Positions 38,757 through 46,957 of a stretch of 64,000 bases of DNA are shown here, piece after piece (positions within the stretch are counted from its first letter, which is position 1; each line of letters begins with the position of its first letter). The translations under genes and the position numbers were made by a program. The notes under the pieces were generated by a model, which had not been told where the DNA came from, did no database searches, and was given only the letters and a program-made list of their open reading frames with translations. The stretch is from Arcanobacterium phocisimile (GTDB taxonomy: Bacteria > Actinomycetota > Actinomycetes > Actinomycetales > Actinomycetaceae): positions 1,054,001 to 1,118,000 of the forward strand of contig NZ_CP070228.1 in NCBI RefSeq assembly GCF_016904675.1, in the 5' to 3' direction.

Positions 38757-39803
38757 TCAATGCTTCTTTCCCCATCCATGCAGATATGTTTTCTCGTTCT
38801 TCTGACGAATCTGCTCATCCCATGAGAACTCGGGCTCTTCCCAGTCGACGTAGTAGTCTTCGTCTAGGCGCCCATCCCACGGTGTTTCCGGGCCCGACGG
38901 TGGCCAGTGTGGATTATCGGTCACCGGAGGCCTGATCTCAGCAACTGCCGGGTTACGACGGCCAAACCGCATCCACTGCGTTTCTGTTTCTTCGAATAAC
39001 GGTGTTCCGTCCCACCGTCCAGCCGGAGTTTGCGAACCGAAGAACCGACCACCGAGTAGACCACGCATAATCCGACCGCTAAGCTGTGGTTTCTTCCGAA
39101 ACTCTGCAACGCGTTTGAGGTAAGCGTTTTGCATGTTCGTCATACATCCGCCAACAAGCTCAATATTGAGCCAGTTAACAACTTTGTTAAACAAATTGTC
39201 GTCTTCATATCCAATGCGCCAATGATTGATTAAGCGGCATCGCTCACCTTTGAGCGGGACGAGATAGAAGCACCATGCTGCAGCGAAATGTCTCATTCCT
39301 GGGAAGCGGAACGCATACGATCCAGGGGCAGCTGGCGGCATTTTGGTATCAGTCCATGACACCAAATATTTACCCGGTACGATATCAGTCCACTCCATCG
39401 TCATACCGTGATAATCGAAGGCTGCGACGTCACCAGGCGCGATCGCATCTGCAACTTGGAATTCTTCCTGGATCTCATACGAGTTAAAGAAAGGTAGGCG
39501 GGCAAAGGTGCGCTCAAGGAATTCCGATGAAAAAGAACCGGTTCGGTTACATCCGAGTTGTTTCAGGTAACGGTATACCGCATATGCAGGTGCGTCGATG
39601 TCGATTGCATACGTCGACGAATAACCGTTGTCGTAGTTCGCGTCAATTAAGTCGTCTGCCGGATAACGAAAGTCTTGCTCTTCCTGTGTTGCCTTGCCAT
39701 GCATCTGGCTATAGGCATAGAGGAAGCCAAATGTACTAGCACCCAGCACTCCCCCAACCTTCATAGCTTTCTTACAAAATTTCAGTGGAGAACTTTTTCC
39801 CAT
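38757..39803 (-). CDS. Membrane-anchored SRPBCC-like (START/Bet v1 fold) protein
   Basis: The 348-residue protein begins with a basic stretch and one membrane helix (KKAMKVGGVLGASTFGFLYAYSQ, about 11-33), so the remainder is probably outside the cytoplasm. Residues about 60-230 look like an SRPBCC ligand-binding domain: YAIDIDAPAYAVYRYLKQLGC at the start, then alternating strands such as GKYLVSWTD, HFAAAWCFYLVPL and RCRLINHWRIGY, and a final long amphipathic helix (NKVVNWLNIELVGGCMTNMQNAYLKRVAEF). The C-terminal about 90 residues are Pro/Trp/acid-rich and unstructured. It is first in an operon with paralogue A and divergent from paralogue B. A bound hydrophobic ligand is inferred from the fold. 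Confidence 0.7.
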   Translation of the reverse strand: MGKSSPLKFCKKAMKVGGVLGASTFGFLYAYSQMHGKATQEEQDFRYPADDLIDANYDNGYSSTYAIDIDAPAYAVYRYLKQLGCNRTGSFSSEFLERTFARLPFFNSYEIQEEFQVADAIAPGDVAAFDYHGMTMEWTDIVPGKYLVSWTDTKMPPAAPGSYAFRFPGMRHFAAAWCFYLVPLKGERCRLINHWRIGYEDDNLFNKVVNWLNIELVGGCMTNMQNAYLKRVAEFRKKPQLSGRIMRGLLGGRFFGSQTPAGRWDGTPLFEETETQWMRFGRRNPAVAEIRPPVTDNPHWPPSGPETPWDGRLDEDYYVDWEEPEFSWDEQIRQKNEKTYLHGWGKKH

Positions 39804-39888
39804 TACTCACGCCTTTGTCAGTTTCGGATGACCACTCCATTGCGGTCGCGATTACTTAACTATAAAGCATAAAATCTCCCTAACGTGT

Positions 39889-39923
39889 GACCTAAATCCC
39901 AATATAAATTGGAATTCTAGGTC
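39889..39923. promoter_or_regulatory. Candidate operator in the divergent promoter region
   Basis: GACCTA (39889) and TAGGTC (ending 39923) flank an inner inverted repeat CCAAT-ATAA-ATTGG. The arms are offset by one base. It is between the divergent SRPBCC and paralogue B genes, where one regulator could control both transcripts. On the minus side TATAGT near 39860 could be a -10. Confidence 0.45.
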
Positions 39924-39968
39924 TATTCTGGTTTATTAATGACGAAATTACTATGAGGAGAATGCTCA

Positions 39969-41327
39969 ATGACGACATTCCTTGGCCTATGGGAAATAGG
40001 CACTCCCCGATTATGGATAATGCTCATCGTCGTGTTTATCGCACAAGTAGCAGTAGCTGAAATTAACCGACGATGGCTATGGACGTGTTTTGCCATGTGG
40101 ATGGTTGGAGGTGTACTACTGATTCCATACGTTGCTTACCATGCCGTCCCCCTCGTTGGCTGGTTCCCAGTGGGCAAATACATGATCATGGTCAGTGTTT
40201 CTATCCTCAATGGCTATCTCGTGTGGCTCGGACGCAACAATCCGCATAAATTCCATCGCAATATTATGCTCATCGGTTTTGTCTCATGGCTAGGCGTAGC
40301 AACCAACATTATGGAAGCCAATGTTCGTGATGTTGCGATTTACTTTAATACCGAATCTTATAATTCGTGTGCCGCTGACTGGCAATGTCTCAAGGAAGTC
40401 AATGATTCCCATGCCCTAGACATGATCGAAGGCTTACCAGAAACCCGCAACACCACCGCTCCGCTACATTCAGATGAATGGTATCAGGAAGTAGCACAGA
40501 ACTTTGCCGACACTAACGTCGGAATCGATCCAGAAACCGGATTCCGCACTATCGGAGGCTGGTGGAACCTCGCTTCGGCAGCCGCAGGCTTACTCAACAT
40601 CATAACGATGACAGGTTGGGCAAAAATCACTGTCTCTACACGTAAAGACCAAAAAGTCAAAGGCCTAATTTGGGCAGATATGATTTGGCCTTGGGTTATC
40701 GCCTACGATCTGTGGAATCACGCATTCCTCTACAATGCGCTCGCCGATTACACCTGGTATTGCACATTCGCTCTCCTCATGGCAGCAACAGTCCCAGCAT
40801 TCTTGTGGGCAAAGGGACAATGGCTATGGTTTAGGTGTTACACACTCATGTTCTGGATCGCGATGAATAATGTTATTCCAGAGTTACTCATTTCTCCGGA
40901 GCAAAACAACTTCGCTACCATGAATCCAACAGCAAATATTGTCTGCTCAATGCTTGCCCTTATCGCAAATATCGCACTCTTTATTTACTGCGCCTACGTT
41001 GTTATCGTCAAACGCCGCCAACCATACACAACAGGCCTATTCCAAGACTTTGGTGCTTATCGAACAATAGTCAAGGAGCACTGCAGCGAAGAAGACAAAT
41101 ACTGGATGTGCGATCTTATCAAGGAGACCCCACAAGAACTCGGATTTGAACCTGATTCACCACTACCACCCGCAACGACCGGGTTTATCACACATCTACC
41201 GTGGTGGGGTAAGAACGATAAACGTTATCCAAAGCTGCGAACTCCAGTGTCAGTCGATCCACTACTCGTCGCTAAAGGTGTTAAAAGCGACCCACAGTGG
41301 GACGTAACTCCACAAACGCTGCGGTGA
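39969..41327 (+). CDS. Polytopic membrane protein, DUF5692-like (paralogue B)
   Basis: The 452-residue protein has about nine membrane helices and shares a chain of motifs with paralogue A: GWFPVGKY (about 63), NIMEANVRDV (about 117), GGWWNLASAAAGLLN (about 197), WVIAYDLWNHAFLYN (about 243) and VPAFLWAKGQWLWFRCYTLMFW (about 276-297). It differs by an insert of about 50 residues after NVRD (about 130-190, with SCAADWQC, two cysteines that may pair) and a soluble C-terminal tail. The start ATG has ribosome site GAGGAGA. It is single, divergent from the other two genes and ends at a perfect palindrome. Confidence 0.75.
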   Translation: MTTFLGLWEIGTPRLWIMLIVVFIAQVAVAEINRRWLWTCFAMWMVGGVLLIPYVAYHAVPLVGWFPVGKYMIMVSVSILNGYLVWLGRNNPHKFHRNIMLIGFVSWLGVATNIMEANVRDVAIYFNTESYNSCAADWQCLKEVNDSHALDMIEGLPETRNTTAPLHSDEWYQEVAQNFADTNVGIDPETGFRTIGGWWNLASAAAGLLNIITMTGWAKITVSTRKDQKVKGLIWADMIWPWVIAYDLWNHAFLYNALADYTWYCTFALLMAATVPAFLWAKGQWLWFRCYTLMFWIAMNNVIPELLISPEQNNFATMNPTANIVCSMLALIANIALFIYCAYVVIVKRRQPYTTGLFQDFGAYRTIVKEHCSEEDKYWMCDLIKETPQELGFEPDSPLPPATTGFITHLPWWGKNDKRYPKLRTPVSVDPLLVAKGVKSDPQWDVTPQTLR

Positions 41328-41376
41328 TAACTACTGCGACACTCACACTCATTCTAGTTATCTATAGTTGAGACAT

Positions 41377-41414
41377 AGTTGTGGGAGGTACTCACGTGAG
41401 TACCTCCCACAACT
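41377..41414. terminator. Perfect 38-bp palindromic terminator
   Basis: AGTTGTGGGAGGTACTCAC is followed directly by its reverse complement GTGAGTACCTCCCACAACT. It is between the convergent stops of paralogue B and tyrS and probably ends both transcripts. Confidence 0.8.
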
Positions 41415-41488
41415 TACATCACATTCAAGCAACTCACATGCCGCTAGAACATTAAACGTTAGACTATCCAAGCTAACGCTAGAGCGTT

Positions 41489-42748
41489 TCAGACAAGGTG
41501 AATAACTGCCATATTCTTCCGTCCCTTACGAACCAGAATCAGGCTGTCTCCAAGAGCATCACCAGCTTCCAGAGCGCGCTCTTCATCAGTAACTTTGACG
41601 TTGTTAATAGCTACGCCACCTGAAGCTATGGTTCGACGGGCGGCACCGCGCCCTTTTTCAAAGCCAAGGCTTACTAGGACGTCTTGTACACTCGTTCCCA
41701 GAGACGCCTCGACTGACGGAAGCTCAGCAACTGCGTCCCGTAAAGTATCCGCGTCTACCTCTTGTGGATCCTTCTTTCCGAATAGAACCGAAGAAGCGTC
41801 CTTGACGCGAGCAGTAGCCTGCGCCCCGTGAACCCACGTTGTGACTTCATCAGCTAAGACACGCTGTGCTTGACGGGTATGTGGCCGCTCAGCGACTTCG
41901 ACTTCCAGATTTTCAATTTCTTCGCGCGAAAGGAAGGTAAAGACTTTCAGCATGCGGATAACATCGGCATCTGCCGTGTTGAGCCAGAACTGGTAGAACT
42001 TGTAGGGGCTCAGCATCTGCGGATTGAGCCAGACAGCGCCACCTTCGGTCTTTCCGAACTTTGTTCCATCAGATTTAGTAATCAACTGGTTGGTCAGTAC
42101 GTGAACGCTAGCGCCTTCAACCTTGCGGATCAGGTCCATTCCGCCGACGATGTTACCCCACTGGTCGTTTCCGCCAAGCTCGAGTGTGCATCCGTAACGG
42201 CGGTAAAGTTCGAGATAATCATTTGCTTGCAAAATCTGGTAAGAGAACTCGGTGAACGAGATACCCTCATCGGATTGAAGGCGCCGAGCAACAATATCTT
42301 TAGAAAGCATTGTCCCCATGCGGAAATGCTTGCCCAGATCGCGCAAGAAATCAATTGCACTCATTGACTGCGTCCAGTCCAAGTTATTGACAGTGATTGC
42401 CGCGTTTGGCCCCTCAAAATCAAGGAGCGACTCAAGTTGGTCACGCAAGGCTTGAGTCCATTGCGCAACAGTTTCACGAGTATTTAAGGAGCGCTCACCT
42501 TTGGGACGTGGATCGCCGATCAGGCCGGTAGCACCGCCAACCAAGACAATCGGCCGATGGCCTGCCATCTGCAAATGCCGCATCATTTTTACGGCAACAA
42601 GATGGCCGTGATGTAGTGAAGCCGCAGTTGGATCAAAGCCGCAATAGAACGAAATAGATCCCTCAGAAAGAGCCTTTCGTAGCTCGTCGATATCTGAATG
42701 CTGAGCAATAAGCCCACGCCATTGGAGTTCATCAAGGATGTCAGCCAA
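41489..42748 (-). CDS. tyrS: Tyrosyl-tRNA synthetase
   Basis: This class I synthetase of 419 residues charges tRNA-Tyr. The HIGH-type motif is in FDPTAASLHHGHLV, the KMSKS-type motif is KFGKTEGGAVWL, the tyrosine pocket includes YQILQANDYLELY, and a C-terminal S4 domain (from about 355) binds RNA. I start at TTG 42748 (MADILDELQWRGLI) since AAAGGAA lies 5-6 bases upstream and orthologues begin there; an ATG at 42775 would add nine residues without family support. It is monocistronic. Confidence 0.95.
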   Translation of the reverse strand: MADILDELQWRGLIAQHSDIDELRKALSEGSISFYCGFDPTAASLHHGHLVAVKMMRHLQMAGHRPIVLVGGATGLIGDPRPKGERSLNTRETVAQWTQALRDQLESLLDFEGPNAAITVNNLDWTQSMSAIDFLRDLGKHFRMGTMLSKDIVARRLQSDEGISFTEFSYQILQANDYLELYRRYGCTLELGGNDQWGNIVGGMDLIRKVEGASVHVLTNQLITKSDGTKFGKTEGGAVWLNPQMLSPYKFYQFWLNTADADVIRMLKVFTFLSREEIENLEVEVAERPHTRQAQRVLADEVTTWVHGAQATARVKDASSVLFGKKDPQEVDADTLRDAVAELPSVEASLGTSVQDVLVSLGFEKGRGAARRTIASGGVAINNVKVTDEERALEAGDALGDSLILVRKGRKNMAVIHLV

Positions 42749-42950
42749 GGGATTTCCTTTCGCTTGCAGTCGCATGTTTCTTCGCTATGACGCTATTGTG
42801 CCTTAATCCCACCGCATACTCCAACTCTCAAGGCGATGTGTGTGCTACGGAATGTGTAACGTATCGCAGTGCCTTTACCTTCACAGGTTCCGATAAGCTC
42901 ACCGCGTAGACTACGGTGTTGGTGAGATAAACGTTCGAGATCAGAAGTAA

Positions 42951-44387
42951 GTGGAGACCTTGTTAAAACAAGCTATTGTTATTGCACTCGCATTCATGGG
43001 CCTCATCATTGGTGCGGGATTCGCCTCGGGGCAAGAATTGCTCGTCTATTTTATTGCTTTCGGAGTGCCCGGTATTTGGGGTGCACTCGCGGCGGCCGTG
43101 CTTTTTGCTCTCTCGGGCTATGTTGTCATGCAGCTAGGTTCATATTTTCATGCCAAAGAACACTCGGCAGTGTTCGACGAAGTTTCACATCCAATCGTTT
43201 CTCGGATGCTCGATGTCTTCACAATCCTCGTGCTTTTCACGATGGGTTTTGTCATGATTGCTGGAGCAGGTGCAAACTTCCACCAGCAGTACGGCTTACC
43301 CACCTGGGTTGGATCGATCGTGCTCGTTGGGCTCATTATCTTCGCAGGTATGCTTGACGTTGATAAAGTGACGACGGTGATCGGCTTGATAACGCCGTTT
43401 ATTCTGATCTTCATTGTACTTGCATCCATACATGCATTCACCGATGCAACGTTATCCATTAGTGCACTCGAACCAGTTGCGAAAGAGCACCTCACTCCTG
43501 CTATTTCATCATTGGTGTTATCAACCGTTAACTATGTAACGATGTCAATGGCTCTTGCGATTTCAATGGCCTTGGTTATGGGCGGAAACTTGCTCAATAC
43601 TCGGGTAGCCGGGCTCGGAGGTCTTATCGGTGGCGGTATTTTCGGTATCATTCTCATGCTTGCGGTGCTGGCAATATTCACTCAAGTAGACAAAGTCTAC
43701 GGCGCTCCAATGCCAATGCTTGAAGTTGTCAATCAAATTCATCCACTAGCCGGTATCGCGATGGCAGTAATCGTTTACGGCATGATTTTTAATACTGCTA
43801 TCGGCCTTTACTACGCACTAGCTAAACGTGTTACTTCAACTGCTCCGAAGCTGTTCCTCCCCGCAATCGTCATCTTTTCATTTATTGGATTTGGTTTATC
43901 GTTCTTCGGTTTCGAATCCCTCGTGGGCACGCTCTATCCGATGGTTGGATACGTAGGGATCATCATGATGGGCATCTTAGGTTACGCTTGGTTTACTAGA
44001 CGTGAGGCTATCAAGCAAGAGAACAAGATCCGCAACAAAATCCGTAAGCTGTTGCGTGTAAAATGGGATGTCACCCGAGTTTTTACTCGAAAACATGAGG
44101 CTGCACTCGTGAAAGCCTTGGATGCTTCAAACGTCGATTCTCTCGAACAGCACCGCGAAGTTTCAGCCGAGGTGGTCGCTGAGATCGAAGAAGACGACAA
44201 CGCCGATGTGGAGCCGGCGTGGGAAGCAATCTCCCAGCAATGGGAAGAAGAGGCTGAGGCTGTGGAAAACGGCGAGGACTTCGACCCGGAAAATGTTGAT
44301 CGAACTGAAGCTCGAGTCCAAGAGTTAGAAGCACAGCACGAAAAAGAAACCGACGATGATGAAAACGCCACACCGCCGTCGCAGTAA
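42951..44387 (+). CDS. YkvI-family permease with acidic cytoplasmic tail
   Basis: The 478-residue protein has ten or eleven membrane helices in residues 1-350. The N-terminal GLIIGAGFASGQELLVYF is the unwound-helix motif of the APC-superfamily YkvI group, and VNYVTMSMALAISMALVMGG resembles the pseudo-repeat partner. The last 120 residues are soluble, charged and strongly acidic (EEDDNADVEPAWEAISQQWE). The substrate is unknown, perhaps an amino acid with a cation. The start is GTG 42951 with a weak AGAAG ribosome site. The tail is longer than I would expect for the family. Confidence 0.82.
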   Translation: METLLKQAIVIALAFMGLIIGAGFASGQELLVYFIAFGVPGIWGALAAAVLFALSGYVVMQLGSYFHAKEHSAVFDEVSHPIVSRMLDVFTILVLFTMGFVMIAGAGANFHQQYGLPTWVGSIVLVGLIIFAGMLDVDKVTTVIGLITPFILIFIVLASIHAFTDATLSISALEPVAKEHLTPAISSLVLSTVNYVTMSMALAISMALVMGGNLLNTRVAGLGGLIGGGIFGIILMLAVLAIFTQVDKVYGAPMPMLEVVNQIHPLAGIAMAVIVYGMIFNTAIGLYYALAKRVTSTAPKLFLPAIVIFSFIGFGLSFFGFESLVGTLYPMVGYVGIIMMGILGYAWFTRREAIKQENKIRNKIRKLLRVKWDVTRVFTRKHEAALVKALDASNVDSLEQHREVSAEVVAEIEEDDNADVEPAWEAISQQWEEEAEAVENGEDFDPENVDRTEARVQELEAQHEKETDDDENATPPSQ

Positions 44388-44418
44388 TTCATCGATAGAA
44401 TCGGAAAGTCCTCAGCGC

Positions 44419-44465
44419 AATAGGTTTGTCCCCAGCCATTAATCATGGCTGGGGACAAACCTATT
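44419..44465. terminator. Bidirectional terminator
   Basis: AATAGGTTTGTCCCCAGCCA and TGGCTGGGGACAAACCTATT form a 20-bp perfect stem with a TTAATCA loop, between the convergent YkvI and nitroreductase genes. Confidence 0.85.
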
Positions 44466-44479
44466 ATCAAAACTTCACG

Positions 44480-45226
44480 CTACTTGCTACCAAATCCTTG
44501 TGCTTGGATATGTTCCATAAAGCGATCCTTCAACTCCGTAGTTCGCAGCTTACGCACAATCTGAGTCGTGAAAGCATCTACCCGGCGATTAAGATCTCGC
44601 GAATCGTAGTAAGTCGTCATCTTTTCATCATATTCAGCTAACGTTTGAACCCAAGATTCAGGCTCAGCATAGGTATTTTCCATAACCCGCAAATTCGTAT
44701 CCATTCGTGGCTTGAGCTGAGGCGTTTGAGCAGGATGCCCGAAAATCATTCCCAGAGCAGGAAAGGTGAAGTTTGGAAGCTGCAATAACGAAATTACTGA
44801 TGGAATATCATTAAGAATAGAACCTAGTAGCGTCACCCCAAGCCCCATAGACTCTGCGGCAACCGTCATGTTTTGAATCATGAGAATGGCATCGGTGAAG
44901 CCTTCACGGAAAGCATCCATTGACTTTGCAGGGGTCGAATCCTGACCTAGTTCATCGAGAATACGCACACTACGCCGTGTATCTACGACCGCTACCACTA
45001 ACTCTGGGGCCTTGGCAATATACGGCTGGTTGCCTATCTCGGCGAGCCGGTCGCGAATCATTTGATCAGTAATCCGGATCAGTCCAGCATGCTGAAATCC
45101 CCGCGAAGTCGACGTTCTCATCGCAACATCGAAAATCGTTTCGACGACGTCGTTCGCTACGGGTTCGGAAGAAAACTCACGTATCGAACGATGTTGTAAC
45201 TGTTGAGAAATGGTTTCGTTGATCAC
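44480..45226 (-). CDS. Nitroreductase-family (NfsA-like) NADPH oxidoreductase
   Basis: The 248-residue flavoprotein starts with QQLQHRSIREFSSEPV (FMN-phosphate binding RSIREF) and has SRGFQHAGLIRITD, AESMGLGVTLLGSI (FMN contact) and FPALGMIFGHPAQTPQLKPRM, the GxPxxxPxxKPR pattern of the NfsA/FRP branch. It should reduce nitro compounds, quinones or flavin with NADPH. It is the last gene of a coupled operon, overlapping argR by 4 bases. A link between this enzyme and arginine control is not obvious. Confidence 0.87.
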   Translation of the reverse strand: MINETISQQLQHRSIREFSSEPVANDVVETIFDVAMRTSTSRGFQHAGLIRITDQMIRDRLAEIGNQPYIAKAPELVVAVVDTRRSVRILDELGQDSTPAKSMDAFREGFTDAILMIQNMTVAAESMGLGVTLLGSILNDIPSVISLLQLPNFTFPALGMIFGHPAQTPQLKPRMDTNLRVMENTYAEPESWVQTLAEYDEKMTTYYDSRDLNRRVDAFTTQIVRKLRTTELKDRFMEHIQAQGFGSK

Positions 45227-45732
45227 TTGGTTTCTCCAATAGAGGTATGAGCCAAGAGTAGCAATTCAGTTTTCAGTTCGATTGCGCGCTGAGTTGACGA
45301 GGAGATCACCAGGACTGTGTCATCGCCGGCAATACAGCCTAAGACGCCATCGATAACAGCACGGTCCAAAGATGATGCCAGAAGCTGAGCTGCACCGGGA
45401 GGGGTACGCAAAACAACCTGGTTATCAGCTTGCTGTGCACTAACCAAGAGCTCACGTGCCCAGCGTTTGAGTTGAGCACGAACACCGTTATCAGATTCGG
45501 CTAATTCCGTAACGCCCGGGACTCGGTAAACACGCTGTCCGGCAGAATTATGTTCTTTGAATGCCCGGAGTTCTTCAAGATCACGTGACAATGTCGCTTG
45601 AGTAACAACTATGCCTTGGTCGTGCAAAAGCTGGCGAAGTTCAGCCTGCGATGCGATAGGCGACTGATCAATTAAAGCTACTATCATTGCTTGACGTGCA
45701 GCGCGGGTTGTAGGGATTGTCCGATCCATCAC
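45223..45732 (-). CDS. argR: Arginine repressor ArgR
   Basis: The 169-residue protein has the ArgR winged helix (ARQAMIVALIDQSPIASQAELRQLL then GIVVTQATLSRDLEELRAFK, with the SRDL recognition helix) and the hexamerisation/arginine-binding domain (VLGCIAGDDTVLVISSST, GD motif). Other arginine genes (argC, argJ, argB, argG, argH) are not in the window. It overlaps the upstream ArgD-like gene and the downstream nitroreductase by 4 bases each. A local autoregulatory ARG box was not recognised. Confidence 0.92.
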   Translation of the reverse strand: MMDRTIPTTRAARQAMIVALIDQSPIASQAELRQLLHDQGIVVTQATLSRDLEELRAFKEHNSAGQRVYRVPGVTELAESDNGVRAQLKRWARELLVSAQQADNQVVLRTPPGAAQLLASSLDRAVIDGVLGCIAGDDTVLVISSSTQRAIELKTELLLLAHTSIGETK

Positions 45733-46874
45733 TTTATCTCCTGTATTTCGGCCATCGCTATCACGAACGGATGCAGGTCTTCACGAGTAATAATCAGTGG
45801 CGGCAACAGCCGGATTCTGTCATTACTCGTCGCAGATACTAAAAACCCACGCATCCGCAATTCTTGTTCAACCCTGTATGCTTCTGGGACTTCAAGGGAA
45901 AGCATCAACCCCTCGCCTTGCACTTCATAGCCTAGGTCGCTTAATTCCTGTTTCAACCATGCCCCAGTTAACGTGATTTGTGGAAGTAACGGTTCAAGCG
46001 TATCTATCACGCTTAGTCCCGCAGCCGTAGCGAGCGGACTTCCACCGGTGGCAGACGATTCCATACCACGCTGGATCAACCGACCAGCAGTTTGAAAACC
46101 GATTGTGACACCGATAGGAACACCGCCGCCTAAACCACGAGCTAGTGTAATCACATCGGCTACCACGCGCGGAGTGTGCGCAAACCAACGACCAGTTCTT
46201 CCAGCTCCGGATAGCGACTCATCAACGATGAGCAACGCACCATAGCGATCGCACAGATCACGAATTCGACCTAATTCTTCGTCACTTAGCCGCTCGATAG
46301 AGCGACCGTGATGTATATCGATAACGCAAGCAGCCACGTCGTCATCGAACGACTCAGCAAGCTCCGTCGCGTTCTGGAGCACTTCTACCCCGCCAACAAG
46401 CGGTTCGAACGGCGAACGCGATACTTCATCTGCCAACGACAGAGCACCCATTGTTCGGCCGTGATATGAACGGTTCAATGTCAAAATTCGCCCGCGAGGC
46501 TTATGCAATCTAGCTAGCTTGAGAGCCGATTCCATTGCCTCGGATCCCGAATTAGAGAAAAATACTCGAGCAGTAGCTCCTAAATATCCTTCATCGGACA
46601 AACACTGCTGAATACGTTCAGCTAACGCGACCTGTGGCTCTGTGGCATAAACATTTGCCACATGGAGGATTTTGTCAGCTTGTGCTGACACGGCAGCACG
46701 TAACTGGGGATGCTTGTGTCCCAACGATGTGACGCCACCACCAGAATCCAGATCGAGGTATGCATTGCCATCAGTATCCCACACTGTAATACCTTCACCG
46801 CGTGAAAGAACCAGCGGTGGCAACCCGTATGCTGCCATCATACTTTGATCGTAACGTGGTAATAGTCCCGACAT
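45729..46874 (-). CDS. ArgD-like class III aminotransferase homologue lacking the PLP lysine
   Basis: The 381-residue protein follows ArgD along its length: SGGGVTSLGHKHPQL, VFFSNSGSEAMESALKLAR (phosphate loop), RSYHGRTMGALSLA, LIVDESLSGAGRTG and the region VITLARGLGGGVPIG. In active enzymes that last motif reads LAKGLGGG and its lysine binds pyridoxal phosphate; here it is arginine (codon CGT). The usual DEVQTG is DESLSG, EPVQGEGG is replaced by DIHHGRSIE, and FGGNPL by TGGSPL. So I judge it an inactive or altered homologue, perhaps regulatory. It is first in the operon with argR. Confidence 0.85.
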   Translation of the reverse strand: MSGLLPRYDQSMMAAYGLPPLVLSRGEGITVWDTDGNAYLDLDSGGGVTSLGHKHPQLRAAVSAQADKILHVANVYATEPQVALAERIQQCLSDEGYLGATARVFFSNSGSEAMESALKLARLHKPRGRILTLNRSYHGRTMGALSLADEVSRSPFEPLVGGVEVLQNATELAESFDDDVAACVIDIHHGRSIERLSDEELGRIRDLCDRYGALLIVDESLSGAGRTGRWFAHTPRVVADVITLARGLGGGVPIGVTIGFQTAGRLIQRGMESSATGGSPLATAAGLSVIDTLEPLLPQITLTGAWLKQELSDLGYEVQGEGLMLSLEVPEAYRVEQELRMRGFLVSATSNDRIRLLPPLIITREDLHPFVIAMAEIQEIK

Positions 46875-46957
46875 TAGCCACCTTCACTTCCACTTAACAC
46901 TGTGCATAACTATACAAGGTAACGGATGGGAGCCATGGGTAAAGTAGTGTTAACCCG

